64,000 nucleotides of DNA from NCBI RefSeq assembly GCF_029714325.1, contig NZ_CP121666.1, forward strand, positions 2,046,001 to 2,110,000, in the 5' to 3' direction. Below are positions 23,944 to 35,860 of this stretch, piece by piece; positions within the stretch are counted from its first letter, which is position 1; each line of letters begins with the position of its first letter. The position numbers and the translations under genes were made by a program. The notes beneath the pieces were generated by a model that was not told the DNA's origin, searched no databases, and was given only the letters and a program-made list of their open reading frames with translations. This DNA is from Bradyrhizobium sp. CB1717 (GTDB taxonomy: Bacteria > Pseudomonadota > Alphaproteobacteria > Rhizobiales > Xanthobacteraceae).

Positions 23944-25248
23944 CTAGACCAGCACCGGCTTGCGTACGCGGCCGGCGTCGCCGAACACGCGCAGGTAACG
24001 CTCGATCTCCGAGGGCAGGCCGGTTGCCTTCTCCGGATTGTCGGAGAGCTTGACGGCGGGATGTCCGTCGACCGACGACACCTTGCAGACCAGCGAGATC
24101 GGATCGAGATTGAACGAGCCGTCCGGCGTGCAGCCGACGAAGTCGTTGGTTAGGTTGGTGCCCCAGCCGAACGACAGTCGCACGCGGCCGGTGAAATGGT
24201 GATACGTCTCCTCGATCGAGCCGACGTCCATCGCGTCGGAAAACACGAGCAGCTTGTCCCTGGGGTTGCGGCCCTTCTTCTCCCACCAGGCGATGATCTC
24301 CTCGCCGGCCTGGATCGGCGGTGCGCTGTCGGGGCGGAAGCCGGTCCAGTCGGCGACCCATTCCGGCGCATCGCGCAGGAAGGCCTTGGTACCGAAGGCA
24401 TCGGGCAGTGCGATCAGGAGGTTACCGCCATAGGTCTGGCGCCACTGGTCGAGAATGCGATAGGGCGCCCAGCGCAACTCCTCGTCGTCCTTGGCAAGCG
24501 CAGCCGCGACCATCGGCAGTTCGTGGGCGTTGGTGCCGATCGCTTCGAGATCGTTGTCCATCGCGAGCAGCACATTGGACGTGCCGATGAAGGAGGAGCC
24601 CAGGCCTTCCTTCACCGCCTCGACGCACCAGCGCTGCCAGAGGAAGCCGTGGCGGCGGCGGGTGCCGAAGTCGGAGAGCCGCAAATTCTCCAGCTTGCGC
24701 AGCCGCTCGACCTTGGTCCACAGCTTGGCCTTGGCGCGGGCATAGAGCACGTCGAGCTCGAAGCGGCCGCGGCCCTTGATCGCCGCGCGCGAGCGCAGCT
24801 CGTTCAGGATCGCGAGCGCCGGAATCTCCCACATCGAGGTGTGGGTCCACGGCCCATGAAAGTGCAATTCATACTGGCCGTCGACCTTGCGCAACTCGTA
24901 TTCGGGAAGGCGGAATTCGGCAAGCCAGCGGATGAAGTCCGCCGAGAACATGTGGGTCTTGCCGTAGAACGTGTTACCCGCCAGCCAGATCAGCTCTTTC
25001 TTGGTGAAGCGGATGGTGCGGGCGTGGTCGAGCTGGGCGCGCAGCTCGCCCTCGTCGATGATCTCGGCGAGCCGCACATGGCGCGAGCGGTTGATGACCG
25101 AGAAGGTCACCTGCTGATCCGGGTAATCCTCCCGAATCATTTGCAACATCAATAGCTTGTAGAAGTCGGTATCAAGCAGGCTGCGGATGATGGGATCCAG
25201 CCGCCAGCTGTGATTGTAGGTTCGGCTCGCAATATCGGTCACTGTCAT
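23944..25248 (-). CDS. pncB: nicotinate phosphoribosyltransferase
   Basis: 434 residues, the enzyme joining nicotinate to PRPP in the NAD salvage (Preiss-Handler) pathway. Recognisable motifs are [20 protein letters not shown] near the N-terminus, [24 protein letters not shown] (phosphoribosyl contact region), [10 protein letters not shown], and the late VFSDAMDV and [11 protein letters not shown] stretch. Length matches the proteobacterial enzyme. The ATG at 25248 is chosen as the first in frame. The gene stands alone between a diguanylate cyclase and a LysR regulator. Confidence 0.95.
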   Translation of the reverse strand: MTVTDIASRTYNHSWRLDPIIRSLLDTDFYKLLMLQMIREDYPDQQVTFSVINRSRHVRLAEIIDEGELRAQLDHARTIRFTKKELIWLAGNTFYGKTHMFSADFIRWLAEFRLPEYELRKVDGQYELHFHGPWTHTSMWEIPALAILNELRSRAAIKGRGRFELDVLYARAKAKLWTKVERLRKLENLRLSDFGTRRRHGFLWQRWCVEAVKEGLGSSFIGTSNVLLAMDNDLEAIGTNAHELPMVAAALAKDDEELRWAPYRILDQWRQTYGGNLLIALPDAFGTKAFLRDAPEWVADWTGFRPDSAPPIQAGEEIIAWWEKKGRNPRDKLLVFSDAMDVGSIEETYHHFTGRVRLSFGWGTNLTNDFVGCTPDGSFNLDPISLVCKVSSVDGHPAVKLSDNPEKATGLPSEIERYLRVFGDAGRVRKPVLV

Positions 25249-25328
25249 GGGGCAATTCTAGCGTGGCGGCCCCCGCCCAACCAGTGGGTTTGGCGAGGGG
25301 CTGGCTTTCCCGAAATTGGAGCGGGGGC

Positions 25329-27140
<1,812 letters not shown>

Positions 27141-27144
27141 GTCC

Positions 27145-27771
27145 ATGCCGCAGCCGCTCAACTATCTCAAGGAAACCGCCTCGCAGACCGCCGGGCCCTA
27201 CGTCCATATCGGCCTGATCCCCGCGATGGCCGGCTTCGACATCTTCGAGAAGAACTTTTCCAACGTGCTGGTGATGCCGAACACCAAGGGCGAACGCATC
27301 ACGCTGGAAGGCAGGGTGCTCGACGGCGCAGGTTCGCCGCTCCGGGACGTGCTGCTGGAAATCTGGCAGGCCAATGCTGCCGGCTGCTACAACCATCCGG
27401 CGGATCGCTCGGCCGGCGCGCTGGAGGAGGAGTTTCGCGGCTGGGGCCGCGCCGGTTCCGACTTCGACAGCGGCCTCGTCACCTTCGAGACCATCAAGCC
27501 CGGCGCGATCACCGACAAGACGGGACGCAAATGCGCGCCACACGTCAATGTCTGGATCGTCGCGCGCGGCATCAATATCGGTCTCAACACGCGGCTCTAT
27601 TTCTCGGACGAAGAGGCCGCCAATGCCGCCGATCCCGTGCTCAACCTGATCGAGCAGCCGATGCGCCGCAAGACGTTGATCGCAACGCGCAGCGAGCGCG
27701 CCGGCAAGGTCGTGTATTCCTTCACGATCAATTTGCAGGGGCCGGAGGAGACGGTGTTCTTCGACGTGTGA
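27145..27771 (+). CDS. pcaG: protocatechuate 3,4-dioxygenase alpha subunit
   Basis: 208 residues, the non-metal subunit that lines the active site of the PcaGH oligomer. Family landmarks are TASQTAGPYVHIGL at the N-terminus, the beta-barrel segment LEIWQANAAGCYNHP (same fold as PcaH without the iron tyrosines), GRKCAPHVNVWIVARGIN, and TRLYFSDEE near the end. The ATG is four bases after the pcaH stop, giving coupled translation. Later pathway genes (pcaB, pcaC, pcaD, pcaIJ) are not adjacent, so the beta-ketoadipate route continues elsewhere in the genome. Confidence 0.95.
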   Translation: MPQPLNYLKETASQTAGPYVHIGLIPAMAGFDIFEKNFSNVLVMPNTKGERITLEGRVLDGAGSPLRDVLLEIWQANAAGCYNHPADRSAGALEEEFRGWGRAGSDFDSGLVTFETIKPGAITDKTGRKCAPHVNVWIVARGINIGLNTRLYFSDEEAANAADPVLNLIEQPMRRKTLIATRSERAGKVVYSFTINLQGPEETVFFDV

Positions 27772-27795
27772 CGATCCGGCGATCGTCGCGCAGGG

Positions 27796-28407
27796 TCACT
27801 CGACCCGGTCGTCGCGTTTGATCGTTCCGCGCGCGAGGAATTGCGGTGGCTGCCGCACCTCGCGCGATGCCGGGCGGTCGACCGGATCGCGCCCCACCTT
27901 TTGTTTCAGCTCGGCCAAATCGATGAAGACGTCCGCCTGCCGGCGCAGGTCGTCGGCGATCATGGGGGGCTGAGTAGAGAGCGTGGAGACGACCGTCACG
28001 CGGACGCCGCGGCGTTGCAGGGATTCCACCAGCGAACGAAAATCCCCATCGCCCGAGAACAACACGATCTGATCGACATGTTCGGCAAGCTCCATCGCAC
28101 TCACGGCGAGATCGACATCCATGCTGCCCTTCACCTTGCGGCGGCCGGTGTTTGCGTCGACGAACTCCTTGGTGAGCTTGGTGACGACAGTGTATCCGTT
28201 ATAGTCGAGCCAATCGATCAACGGACGAATTGACGAGAACTCCTGATCCTCGATGACGGTCGTGTAGTAGAAGGCGCGCAACAGCGTGCCTCGGCTTTGG
28301 AATTCGCCGAGCAGACGCCTGTAATCGATGTCGAAGCCGAGCGCCTTGGAGGTGGCATAGAGATTGGCGCCATCGATAAAGAGTGCGATCTTCCCAATTG
28401 AAGACAT
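27796..28407 (-). CDS. NYN-domain (LabA/DUF88) putative RNase-like protein
   Basis: 203 residues. The NYN fold has conserved acidic residues in IALFIDGANLY (near the start), KGSMDVDLAVSAM and VLFSGDGDFRSLV, the set expected for metal-dependent nuclease-like PIN/NYN proteins. The C-terminal part after residue 160 is a predicted helical and polar tail. The ATG at 28407 is taken as start; the longer frame reaching 28548 has no family support. It converges on pcaG and has no obvious operon partner. Relatives are called LabA-like or uncharacterised; no target RNA is known. Confidence 0.85.
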   Translation of the reverse strand: MSSIGKIALFIDGANLYATSKALGFDIDYRRLLGEFQSRGTLLRAFYYTTVIEDQEFSSIRPLIDWLDYNGYTVVTKLTKEFVDANTGRRKVKGSMDVDLAVSAMELAEHVDQIVLFSGDGDFRSLVESLQRRGVRVTVVSTLSTQPPMIADDLRRQADVFIDLAELKQKVGRDPVDRPASREVRQPPQFLARGTIKRDDRVE

Positions 28408-28757
28408 TATGGACAAATCTCCAGTTCCGCACGAAGCCAGCCTGTTCGGCCGCAGGGCACCGTGTGTCGGCGGAAAACACTGAAGGCGCCGGTGGCTTGC
28501 CGAAAAAGCGGCGCCGGCGACCGGACAGGGGTGGCCGCCTTGCGCCAAGGTTAGGGAGGGTTCGATGCCACCAGCGCCAGGGCGCCGAATGCAGCCACGC
28601 TAAGGCGAGCGCATTCCCTGCTCAATTGTACTGAGGTAAGGGGCCTCTATCCAAAGGATAGCGCCCCATATACGAAGGTAAGTGGGGCGCGCCGGCAACC
28701 AACGCGACTGCGGCGTGGCCTCCGACCATCAGCGCGCGTGGTCTTTCGTCCGATGTG
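28408..28757. other. intergenic region with overlapping alternative hairpins
   Basis: No gene is convincing here. The segment gcgcccc(a) around 28661-28668 can pair either with ggggc at 28640-28644 (together with ctatcc/ggatag at 28647-28652 and 28656-28661) or with tggggcgc at 28683-28690. The two pairings exclude one another. The region separates the 3' end of the AraC-type gene from the 5' end of the NYN gene, both on the minus strand. Confidence 0.4.
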
Positions 28758-29627
28758 TCAGGCTTCGCCGTCGTGAAGCTGCGCGCGAAAGGCGCGCGGC
28801 GACAATCCCGTGGCGGCCGCATAGACCCGGCTGAAATAGGCGGGATCCTCGAAGCCGAGCGCGTAGGCGATCGTCGAGACCGGCAGGTTGGTGTAGACGA
28901 GGTTGCGCCGCGCCTCGCGGATCAGCCGGTTGAGGATCAGGTGCGAGGCGGTATCGCCCGTTGCCGCCCGGGTGATCCGGTTGAGATGGGTGGGCGTGAT
29001 CGACAGTGCGCCTGCGTAGTCCGCAACGCTCCAGCGTTCCAGATGATGCTGCTCCAGCAACGCCTCGAAACGCCGGAACAGGCCGCTTTCCGCAGTGCCA
29101 TTGCCGCCGCTCTCACTGGTGATCGCGCGGGCCACCAGTCCGATCATGGCCGCCGATAGCGCGCGCAGCACATGGGCGCGGCCGAAATCCCGCGCGGCGT
29201 GCTCGGCAAAAATCTGCTTCATGGTGGTGCGGATCTGTGGCGTACCGCGTACCACGGCAGATCGCGACAAGGGTCCACGCAGGCCTTCGGCGGCGAGCAG
29301 CGCCTCGTCCAGGATCTCGGCGGCGATGGTCAAGACCCAGCCTTGGGTATCCGGCTCGAAGCGGAAGCCGTGGACGTGTCCGACCGGCACGTTGACGATC
29401 TGCATCGGCTTCAAGGGCACCACCCGCCCGTCGAGCGTCGCCTCGCCGCCGCCGCGCTCGATCAGCAGCACCTGGTGCAGCCGGGCATGACGGTGCACGG
29501 CCAGGGTCCAGTCATGCAGCACCGAGCGAGACGCAATCGTCTCGCAATGCACGACGTCGGGCAGATCGCCGGATTCGCCGAACAGATTGTAGACCCGGAT
29601 CGCCGGGGCGGGGGCCGCGCTTCGCAT
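28758..29627 (-). CDS. pobR: AraC-family regulator, PobR-type, divergent from pobA
   Basis: 289 residues. An N-terminal cupin-like sensing domain (RHARLHQVLLIERGGGEATL) is followed by a C-terminal AraC DNA-binding domain with two helix-turn-helix motifs (WSVADYAGALSITPTHLNR and STIAYALGFEDPAYFSRVYA). It is divergent from pobA with 86 bases between starts, the usual arrangement for the AraC-type PobR that activates 4-hydroxybenzoate hydroxylase on binding 4-hydroxybenzoate. The ATG at 29627 gives a family-typical N-terminus. The name is inferred from architecture and neighbour. Confidence 0.85.
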   Translation of the reverse strand: MRSAAPAPAIRVYNLFGESGDLPDVVHCETIASRSVLHDWTLAVHRHARLHQVLLIERGGGEATLDGRVVPLKPMQIVNVPVGHVHGFRFEPDTQGWVLTIAAEILDEALLAAEGLRGPLSRSAVVRGTPQIRTTMKQIFAEHAARDFGRAHVLRALSAAMIGLVARAITSESGGNGTAESGLFRRFEALLEQHHLERWSVADYAGALSITPTHLNRITRAATGDTASHLILNRLIREARRNLVYTNLPVSTIAYALGFEDPAYFSRVYAAATGLSPRAFRAQLHDGEA

Positions 29628-29650
29628 GTTCGAATAGTACAAGACAATGA

Positions 29651-30886
<1,236 letters not shown>

Positions 30887-30919
30887 GGGCATGATCTCGC
30901 CGCGCGCGATGCTGCCATC

Positions 30920-31066
30920 CCTTCTCCCCTTGTGGGAGAAGGTGGCGCGAAGCGCCGGATGAGGGGGTGTTTCCGCAAAATCAAATGTGAGAGTGCGCGC
31001 GGAGGGAGACCCCTCACCCGTCTCGCCGCTACGCGGCGAGCCACCCTCTCCCACAAGGGGAGAGGG
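30920..31066. repeat. Rhizobiales-type nested inverted repeat after pobA
   Basis: The left half (about 30920-30966) begins ccttctccccttgtgggaga and ends gatgagggg. The right half (about 31010-31066) begins cccctcaccc and ends with ccacaaggggagaggg, an imperfect reverse complement. Both halves contain an internal small hairpin (gcgcgaagcgc on the left, tcgccgctacgcggcga on the right). It fills the 197-base gap between pobA and the cyclase gene, which converge, and could act as a bidirectional terminator. Its sequence resembles widely scattered rhizobial palindromes. Confidence 0.8.
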
Positions 31067-31083
31067 AAAGCTAGTGCTCTCGG

Positions 31084-33234
31084 CTACTTCCCTTCCAGCG
31101 TATTGACCGGTGTCCAGTCCGGCGGCGGCGGATTCTGCGTTAGCACTTTCGCGCGTTTTGCAAACAGCGCCGATGCCGGATCGCTCTCCGCCATCTGCCC
31201 GAACGCATCAGCCGCCCTCGCAAACTCCCTTGCCCGCCAGCAGGCCAGCCCCTCCGCATAGGCCGCCGCCACCTTCGTCTGCGCGGCCTTCTCGGCGCCC
31301 CTGTCCGCCAGCGGCTCGAACACCCTGATCGCTTCGCCGCGGCCCATTACCCTGATTGCATCCAGCTCGCGCCAGGCGAAGGTGTCGCCGGTCTGCGCAA
31401 CCGTCGCTTCCGAGGCCATGATCGCGGTGCCGTAATATTTGTTGGCGCCTTCGAGTCGCGAGGCGACGTTCACGGTGTCGCTCATCACGGTGTAGTTGAA
31501 GCGGCGGCGGGAGCCGATATTGCCGACCACGGCTTCGCCGCTGTTGAGGCCGATGCGGTGTGACAGGCCGTGACCGGCGAAGGCGGGGTTGTTGGCGTTG
31601 AGCTCTGCCAGCTTCTCGTGGCATTTCAACGCGGCGCGGATGGCGTTGCTTGCGTGGGCGGGATCATCCGCGGGCGCGCCGAACATCGCGACGATGGAAT
31701 CGCCGATATATTTGTCGACGTAGCCGCCATGGCCCTCGATGATGTCGGTCATGGCGGAGAGATATTCGTTCATCAGCGTCACCAGCTCGCCCGGCGTCAT
31801 CGTCTCTGCGATCGAGGAGAAGCCGCTGAGGTCGGAGAAGAACATGGTGACGTTGCGCATCTCGCCGCCGAGCGCCGGCATCTTGCCGGAGGCGACCATG
31901 GTCTCGATCACCTCGGGCGCGAGATAGAGCGCAAAACTCTTGCGCAGGAAACGCTCGTCGCGATCGGCAAGGACGAAGCGATAGCCGATCATCATCGCGA
32001 GGGCAACGAGGCTTGCGAGCGCAGGCTCCGTCAGGGGCAGCGCCAGCGCATGCACGAACGCGCCGACGGCCACGGCTGTGTAAACGGCGGTGACGGAGAG
32101 CCAGGCGATCAGCGCGCCGCCAGGCGCGAGCATGCAGGCCGCACAGGCGATGATCGCCGCAAGCACAATCGTGAGAATCGTTCGTGCCGGAAAGCCGAGC
32201 TCGGTCACGGCGTCATGCTCGATCAGATTCCGAACGACAGCGGCATGTACGAACACGCCGGCGATGTCGCTACGGGCCTTCTGCGCGGTGCCGGTGGGGG
32301 AGGGCAGGGCGCATCGTGGCGCCGGCGAGCCGTCATGTCCGCCGGACAATCGCATCGAGGTGAGCTTGCGGTCCTCGAAATTCAGGATGGTGCCGAGCAG
32401 TACGACCTTGCCGTCGAATGCGCGGTGGAAGAAATCGCGGTCGCCCTTGTCGGCGCAGGCGCGCAGGTCGGCGAATGAATAGGCCGGGACGTCGCGGCCG
32501 AGGCCGCGGAAGTTGAGCGTCAGCGTGTTGGGCACTGCGCTCGGGACGGCATAGCCGGACAAGTTCGTCTCACCCGACGGCGCGATCTCGGACTTGGCGT
32601 CGAGCGCTCGGGCAGCGAGCTCGACCGCCATCGCGGGAACACGCTTGCCGTCGATGGAGAAGCTCAGGGGCATCCGCCGGATCACGTCGTCGGTGTCGGT
32701 ATGGACGTTGAGAGCGCGAATATTGTTCTTCACCGCGAGCTGCTGCGCGCGGTAGGGCCTGTCCGGATGGTCGTTGCTCAGGATTTCGCCGAGCACCAGC
32801 TTGCCGCTGTCGGAGAGCTGCCGCAGCGCGATGAGGTAGTCCCGGTCAAAGCCCTTCATGCGCGTGCCGAGCGGCGCTTCGCCAAAGGGAATCTCGGACT
32901 GTTCGATCGAGCTCGGAAAGATGACGTCGAAGCCGATCACCTTGGCGCCGCCCTCGGAGATGCTGCCGAGCACCCGGCCGATCTCGCGCGTCCAGGTCTG
33001 CGTCGGCGATCCCTTGAAGGGCGGCGTGTCGTAGGTCTCCCCGTCGATCGCCACCACGACGACCGGCGACGTCGCGGGATCACGGCGGTCGGGGACGAGT
33101 TTGCCGCGCAGCGCGGTGAGGATGTCGAGGGAGAAACCTTGCAGCGTCTGAAGCGGTGGTGACGTGAAGACCGCGCCCGCAAGGAGCGCGATCAGGATCG
33201 CCGCAACGATGTCCCGCCTGCCGATCCGCCGCAT
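31084..33234 (-). CDS. CHASE2-domain class III adenylate/guanylate cyclase
   Basis: 716 residues. An N-terminal membrane anchor (DIVAAILIALLAGAVF) is followed by a CHASE2 periplasmic sensor (about 40-350), a cluster of transmembrane helices (about 355-440), and a class III cyclase catalytic domain with both metal aspartates (FFSDLSGF and KYIGDSIVAMFG) and the substrate-contact region YTVMSDTVNVASRLEG. The C-terminal 55 residues after the catalytic domain are helical and TPR-like. The start at 33234 is preferred over a frame reaching 33312 that would overlap the upstream gene. The FecR-like exported protein ends 19 bases upstream, so they are probably co-transcribed. cAMP is more likely than cGMP but was not resolved. 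Confidence 0.92.
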   Translation of the reverse strand: MRRIGRRDIVAAILIALLAGAVFTSPPLQTLQGFSLDILTALRGKLVPDRRDPATSPVVVVAIDGETYDTPPFKGSPTQTWTREIGRVLGSISEGGAKVIGFDVIFPSSIEQSEIPFGEAPLGTRMKGFDRDYLIALRQLSDSGKLVLGEILSNDHPDRPYRAQQLAVKNNIRALNVHTDTDDVIRRMPLSFSIDGKRVPAMAVELAARALDAKSEIAPSGETNLSGYAVPSAVPNTLTLNFRGLGRDVPAYSFADLRACADKGDRDFFHRAFDGKVVLLGTILNFEDRKLTSMRLSGGHDGSPAPRCALPSPTGTAQKARSDIAGVFVHAAVVRNLIEHDAVTELGFPARTILTIVLAAIIACAACMLAPGGALIAWLSVTAVYTAVAVGAFVHALALPLTEPALASLVALAMMIGYRFVLADRDERFLRKSFALYLAPEVIETMVASGKMPALGGEMRNVTMFFSDLSGFSSIAETMTPGELVTLMNEYLSAMTDIIEGHGGYVDKYIGDSIVAMFGAPADDPAHASNAIRAALKCHEKLAELNANNPAFAGHGLSHRIGLNSGEAVVGNIGSRRRFNYTVMSDTVNVASRLEGANKYYGTAIMASEATVAQTGDTFAWRELDAIRVMGRGEAIRVFEPLADRGAEKAAQTKVAAAYAEGLACWRAREFARAADAFGQMAESDPASALFAKRAKVLTQNPPPPDWTPVNTLEGK

Positions 33235-33253
33235 CGCGCCGTCGCTAGGCCGC

Positions 33254-33922
33254 CTATTCGAGCCGCAGCAGGCGGCCGACGATCGGCGTCGGCGATGACG
33301 TGGCGCTGGCATCGACCTGGAATGCGTAGCGCTTGGCGCCGAGGATGGCGAGATAGCTGCCGCCCGGCGTCAGCGACTTCCCGGCCTTGGCAAAATCATA
33401 GAACTTGCCGCCGACCATGACCTCGTTCTTGAGCGGCACGGTGATGGTGGGCTCCTTGCCATCGGTGCGCTCGATCACCAGCGTGCTGCCGCTCTTGGCC
33501 TGCACCAGCGGGGCTGTGCCGTAGAGCGTCGGCAGCTTGGCTGGGGAGCCCTTGGCATCCGAGCGCATCGTGCGGAAGGTGGTCGCGGCGCTCTGGTTGG
33601 CCTCTCGCTCGGACAGTTTTGCCGCATTGGTGTCGCAGGGCACCTTTTCCCGCTTGACCTCGCCGAGCTGCACCGTGCTCTGCTCGGCGCCGACCAGCAC
33701 GACGCCTTCGCTGATCGTCTCGCGCTGGCAGGATTTCAGGTAACTGAGCGTGATGCTCGCCTTGGGTCCGAGCTTGATGATCTTGCCCGGCGCCACATAG
33801 TCCATGAAGGCGATGCCGTCGACCTTGCCTTGTACATCCTCGACAATTGCGGCCGGGGTCTCCGCCAAGGCGGGGGCCGCAACACAGAACGCGCCGACAG
33901 CGACGCCGATCAGACTTCTCAT
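33254..33922 (-). CDS. exported FecR-like protein
   Basis: 222 residues. A signal peptide (MRSLIGVAVGAFCVAAPALAE) is followed by a FecR-like beta-rich region (GKIIKLGPKASITLSYLKSC, then REKVPCDTNAAKLS and PTITVPLKNEVMVGG). Two cysteines could form a disulfide. The start at 33922 has gagagctccc upstream; an in-frame ATG at 33934 is an alternative. It precedes the CHASE2 cyclase, an arrangement seen repeatedly for FecR-like and CHASE2 cyclase genes, so it may be a periplasmic partner or ligand carrier for the cyclase sensor. No iron-uptake genes are near, so a FecR signalling role in iron transport is not implied. Confidence 0.78.
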   Translation of the reverse strand: MRSLIGVAVGAFCVAAPALAETPAAIVEDVQGKVDGIAFMDYVAPGKIIKLGPKASITLSYLKSCQRETISEGVVLVGAEQSTVQLGEVKREKVPCDTNAAKLSEREANQSAATTFRTMRSDAKGSPAKLPTLYGTAPLVQAKSGSTLVIERTDGKEPTITVPLKNEVMVGGKFYDFAKAGKSLTPGGSYLAILGAKRYAFQVDASATSSPTPIVGRLLRLE

Positions 33923-34110
33923 GGGAGCTCTCATCCAATTCGACCGATGTATTGCCGGTCCCCGTCCAGGTCCGATGCTTAGCAGCGGCGCGCCCAGGCA
34001 AGTGTGACCAGAATCACTCTTTATTATTGGTGCCACTCTAGCAGGAACAGGTTCAACCCGGCGACCGGAGAAACCGGAGCTGCGGCAAGCTGTTGGCGGG
34101 ATGGATAATG

Positions 34111-35250
34111 TCAGATGGCCGGGACCGCCCCGGGCGCGCGCTCCTCGACCGGACGGCTCTCCGCTGCGCTCTCTATAATAGGAGCGAGCGTGGGCTCGGT
34201 CTTCACAAACGGTGTCGCCTGCTGTCCGGCGGCGATCTTCACGACCTCGTCCCAGCGCGACAGAAAGGCCTCGACGCAGGCCGGGTCGAACTGCCGTCCC
34301 GCGTTTTCGATCAGGTAATTGCGCGCCACCTCGAGCGGCATCGGCTCCTTATACGGCCGCCGCGTCGTCAGCGCGTCGAAGACATCGGCGACCGCGACCA
34401 CGCGTGCGGCAACCGGGATCTCGTCCGTCTTGAGGCCGTTCGGATAGCCCGCGCCGTCCCAGCGCTCGTGATGGCCTGCGGCAATTTGTGCGCCGAGCTG
34501 GATCAGCTCGCAGCTGGAGTCCGCCAGGATCCGTTCGCCGATCCTGGCGTGGGTCCGGATCACCGCCATCTCCTCGTCGGTCAGCTTGCCGGGCTTGAGC
34601 AGGATGTTGTCGGGAATGGCGACCTTGCCGACGTCGTGCAGGGGGGCGGCCAGATAGATGTCGCGGCAGAGCCGGACCGGCAGGCCGAGCTGCTCGGCGA
34701 TGATGCGGCTGTAGCGGGCGACCCGCAGCGTGTGCTCGCCGGTGTCGTTGTCGCGGTATTCGACCGCCAGCGCGAGCCGCAGGATGATCTCCTCCTCGCG
34801 CTCGCCGAGCTTTCGAGTCGCGGCTGCGACTTCACTGGCCAGATGCGCGGCGCGATCGTTGAGCTTGCGTACGGCTGCACCAAGCTGAATCAAATTCCGC
34901 AGACGCACCGTCATCTCGACGCTCTGCGGTGCCTTGGGCAGGAAATCGGTTGCACCAGCCTGCAGCGCTTCCATCTTCACGTCGTCGGTCTGGCGCGACG
35001 TGATCATCGCGATCGGGATGTCGGCGCAGCCGGGAAGGGTGCGGAGCGTGCGGATGAAGCTGATGCCGTCCATGTGCGGCATCTCGTAGTCGACCAGCAC
35101 GAGGTCGAAGACGCGCTCGCGCGCGCAGACCAGCGCGTCCACGGGATCGAGGAAGGTGGTGGCCTCGACCAGACCTTCGGCCTCGATGTGTCGTTTCAGG
35201 AAGTTGAGGACGGAGCGGCTGTCGTCAACCAGAAGCGCTTGGGTCAGCAT
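34111..35250 (-). CDS. REC-HD-GYP response regulator (c-di-GMP phosphodiesterase)
   Basis: 379 residues. N-terminal receiver domain with the phospho-acceptor Asp in LVLVDYEMPHMDG, a coiled coil (AAHLASEVAAATRKLGEREE), then an HD-GYP domain with GEHTLRVARYS, HDVGKVAIPDNILLKPGKL, HHERWDGAGYP and VADVFDALTTRRPY. All metal and GYP motifs are intact, so hydrolysis of c-di-GMP to pGpG or GMP is expected. A Pro-rich tail follows. The start at 35250 is ATG; an upstream TTG is less likely. The gene is divergent from the chemotaxis operon across 286 bases, tying c-di-GMP turnover to the chemosensory cluster. Confidence 0.93.
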   Translation of the reverse strand: MLTQALLVDDSRSVLNFLKRHIEAEGLVEATTFLDPVDALVCARERVFDLVLVDYEMPHMDGISFIRTLRTLPGCADIPIAMITSRQTDDVKMEALQAGATDFLPKAPQSVEMTVRLRNLIQLGAAVRKLNDRAAHLASEVAAATRKLGEREEEIILRLALAVEYRDNDTGEHTLRVARYSRIIAEQLGLPVRLCRDIYLAAPLHDVGKVAIPDNILLKPGKLTDEEMAVIRTHARIGERILADSSCELIQLGAQIAAGHHERWDGAGYPNGLKTDEIPVAARVVAVADVFDALTTRRPYKEPMPLEVARNYLIENAGRQFDPACVEAFLSRWDEVVKIAAGQQATPFVKTEPTLAPIIESAAESRPVEERAPGAVPAI

Positions 35251-35536
35251 CGGCTGCGGACTTGTTCGGATGGCGAGGTATGACCTCAACAACTAGCCTT
35301 TGCGATTTAACGCGAAGCAAACGTTTCACCGGCGGCAAGCTGCTTCATGACTGCGCGCGGCGCATGAGATTTGAGCGAGCCATGCAGGCCTGCGTGCATA
35401 CGCGAAGTTCTTCGAATTGTGACCCGTAGTTGTACGGAGGTATCCATTAGGGGTTTGCACACTCTCCATACCGAATAGTCGTCGCGCGGGATTCGCGCCA
35501 TGCGTGCAGTGAGTCCCCGGAAATTTTGGGGGACGA

Positions 35537-35860
35537 ATGTCGTCTGATGTCACTGAGCCGAAGTGGTCCCTACGGCTGCCTGCAGACTGCAGTATCGCTG
35601 CGATCCGCAGTGTCTATGACCTGATCCGCGAGGCTTTCGGCCGGCAGGACCGGCTCGAGATCGACTGCTCCAGCGTCGACAAGGCCGACGTGACCTCGAT
35701 CCAGCTTCTGCTGTCGACCGCCAAGACGGGCGAGGCCCAGGGCCGCCCGGTGGTGCTCACCTCATTCTCCCAGTCTCTGCGCAACACCCTTCGCCGCGCC
35801 GGCTTCGCCAGCGATGCGATGATCGATCAGCAGTTCCCGCAAAAGAAAGATGGCACTTAA
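35537..35860 (+). CDS. STAS-domain protein, first gene of the chemotaxis cluster
   Basis: 107 residues with a single STAS fold (LRLPADCSIAAIRSVYDLIRE, then LEIDCSSVDKADVTSIQLLL). STAS proteins of this type are phosphorylated or bind a partner at the conserved Ser; here the loop reads DVTSIQ instead of the common DSSG. Its stop TAA overlaps the next ATG (TAATG at 35860), so it is coupled to cheY and belongs to the same operon. It may be a partner of the cluster, such as a substrate of a kinase or a scaffold, but no such kinase is visible. Confidence 0.8.
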   Translation: MSSDVTEPKWSLRLPADCSIAAIRSVYDLIREAFGRQDRLEIDCSSVDKADVTSIQLLLSTAKTGEAQGRPVVLTSFSQSLRNTLRRAGFASDAMIDQQFPQKKDGT

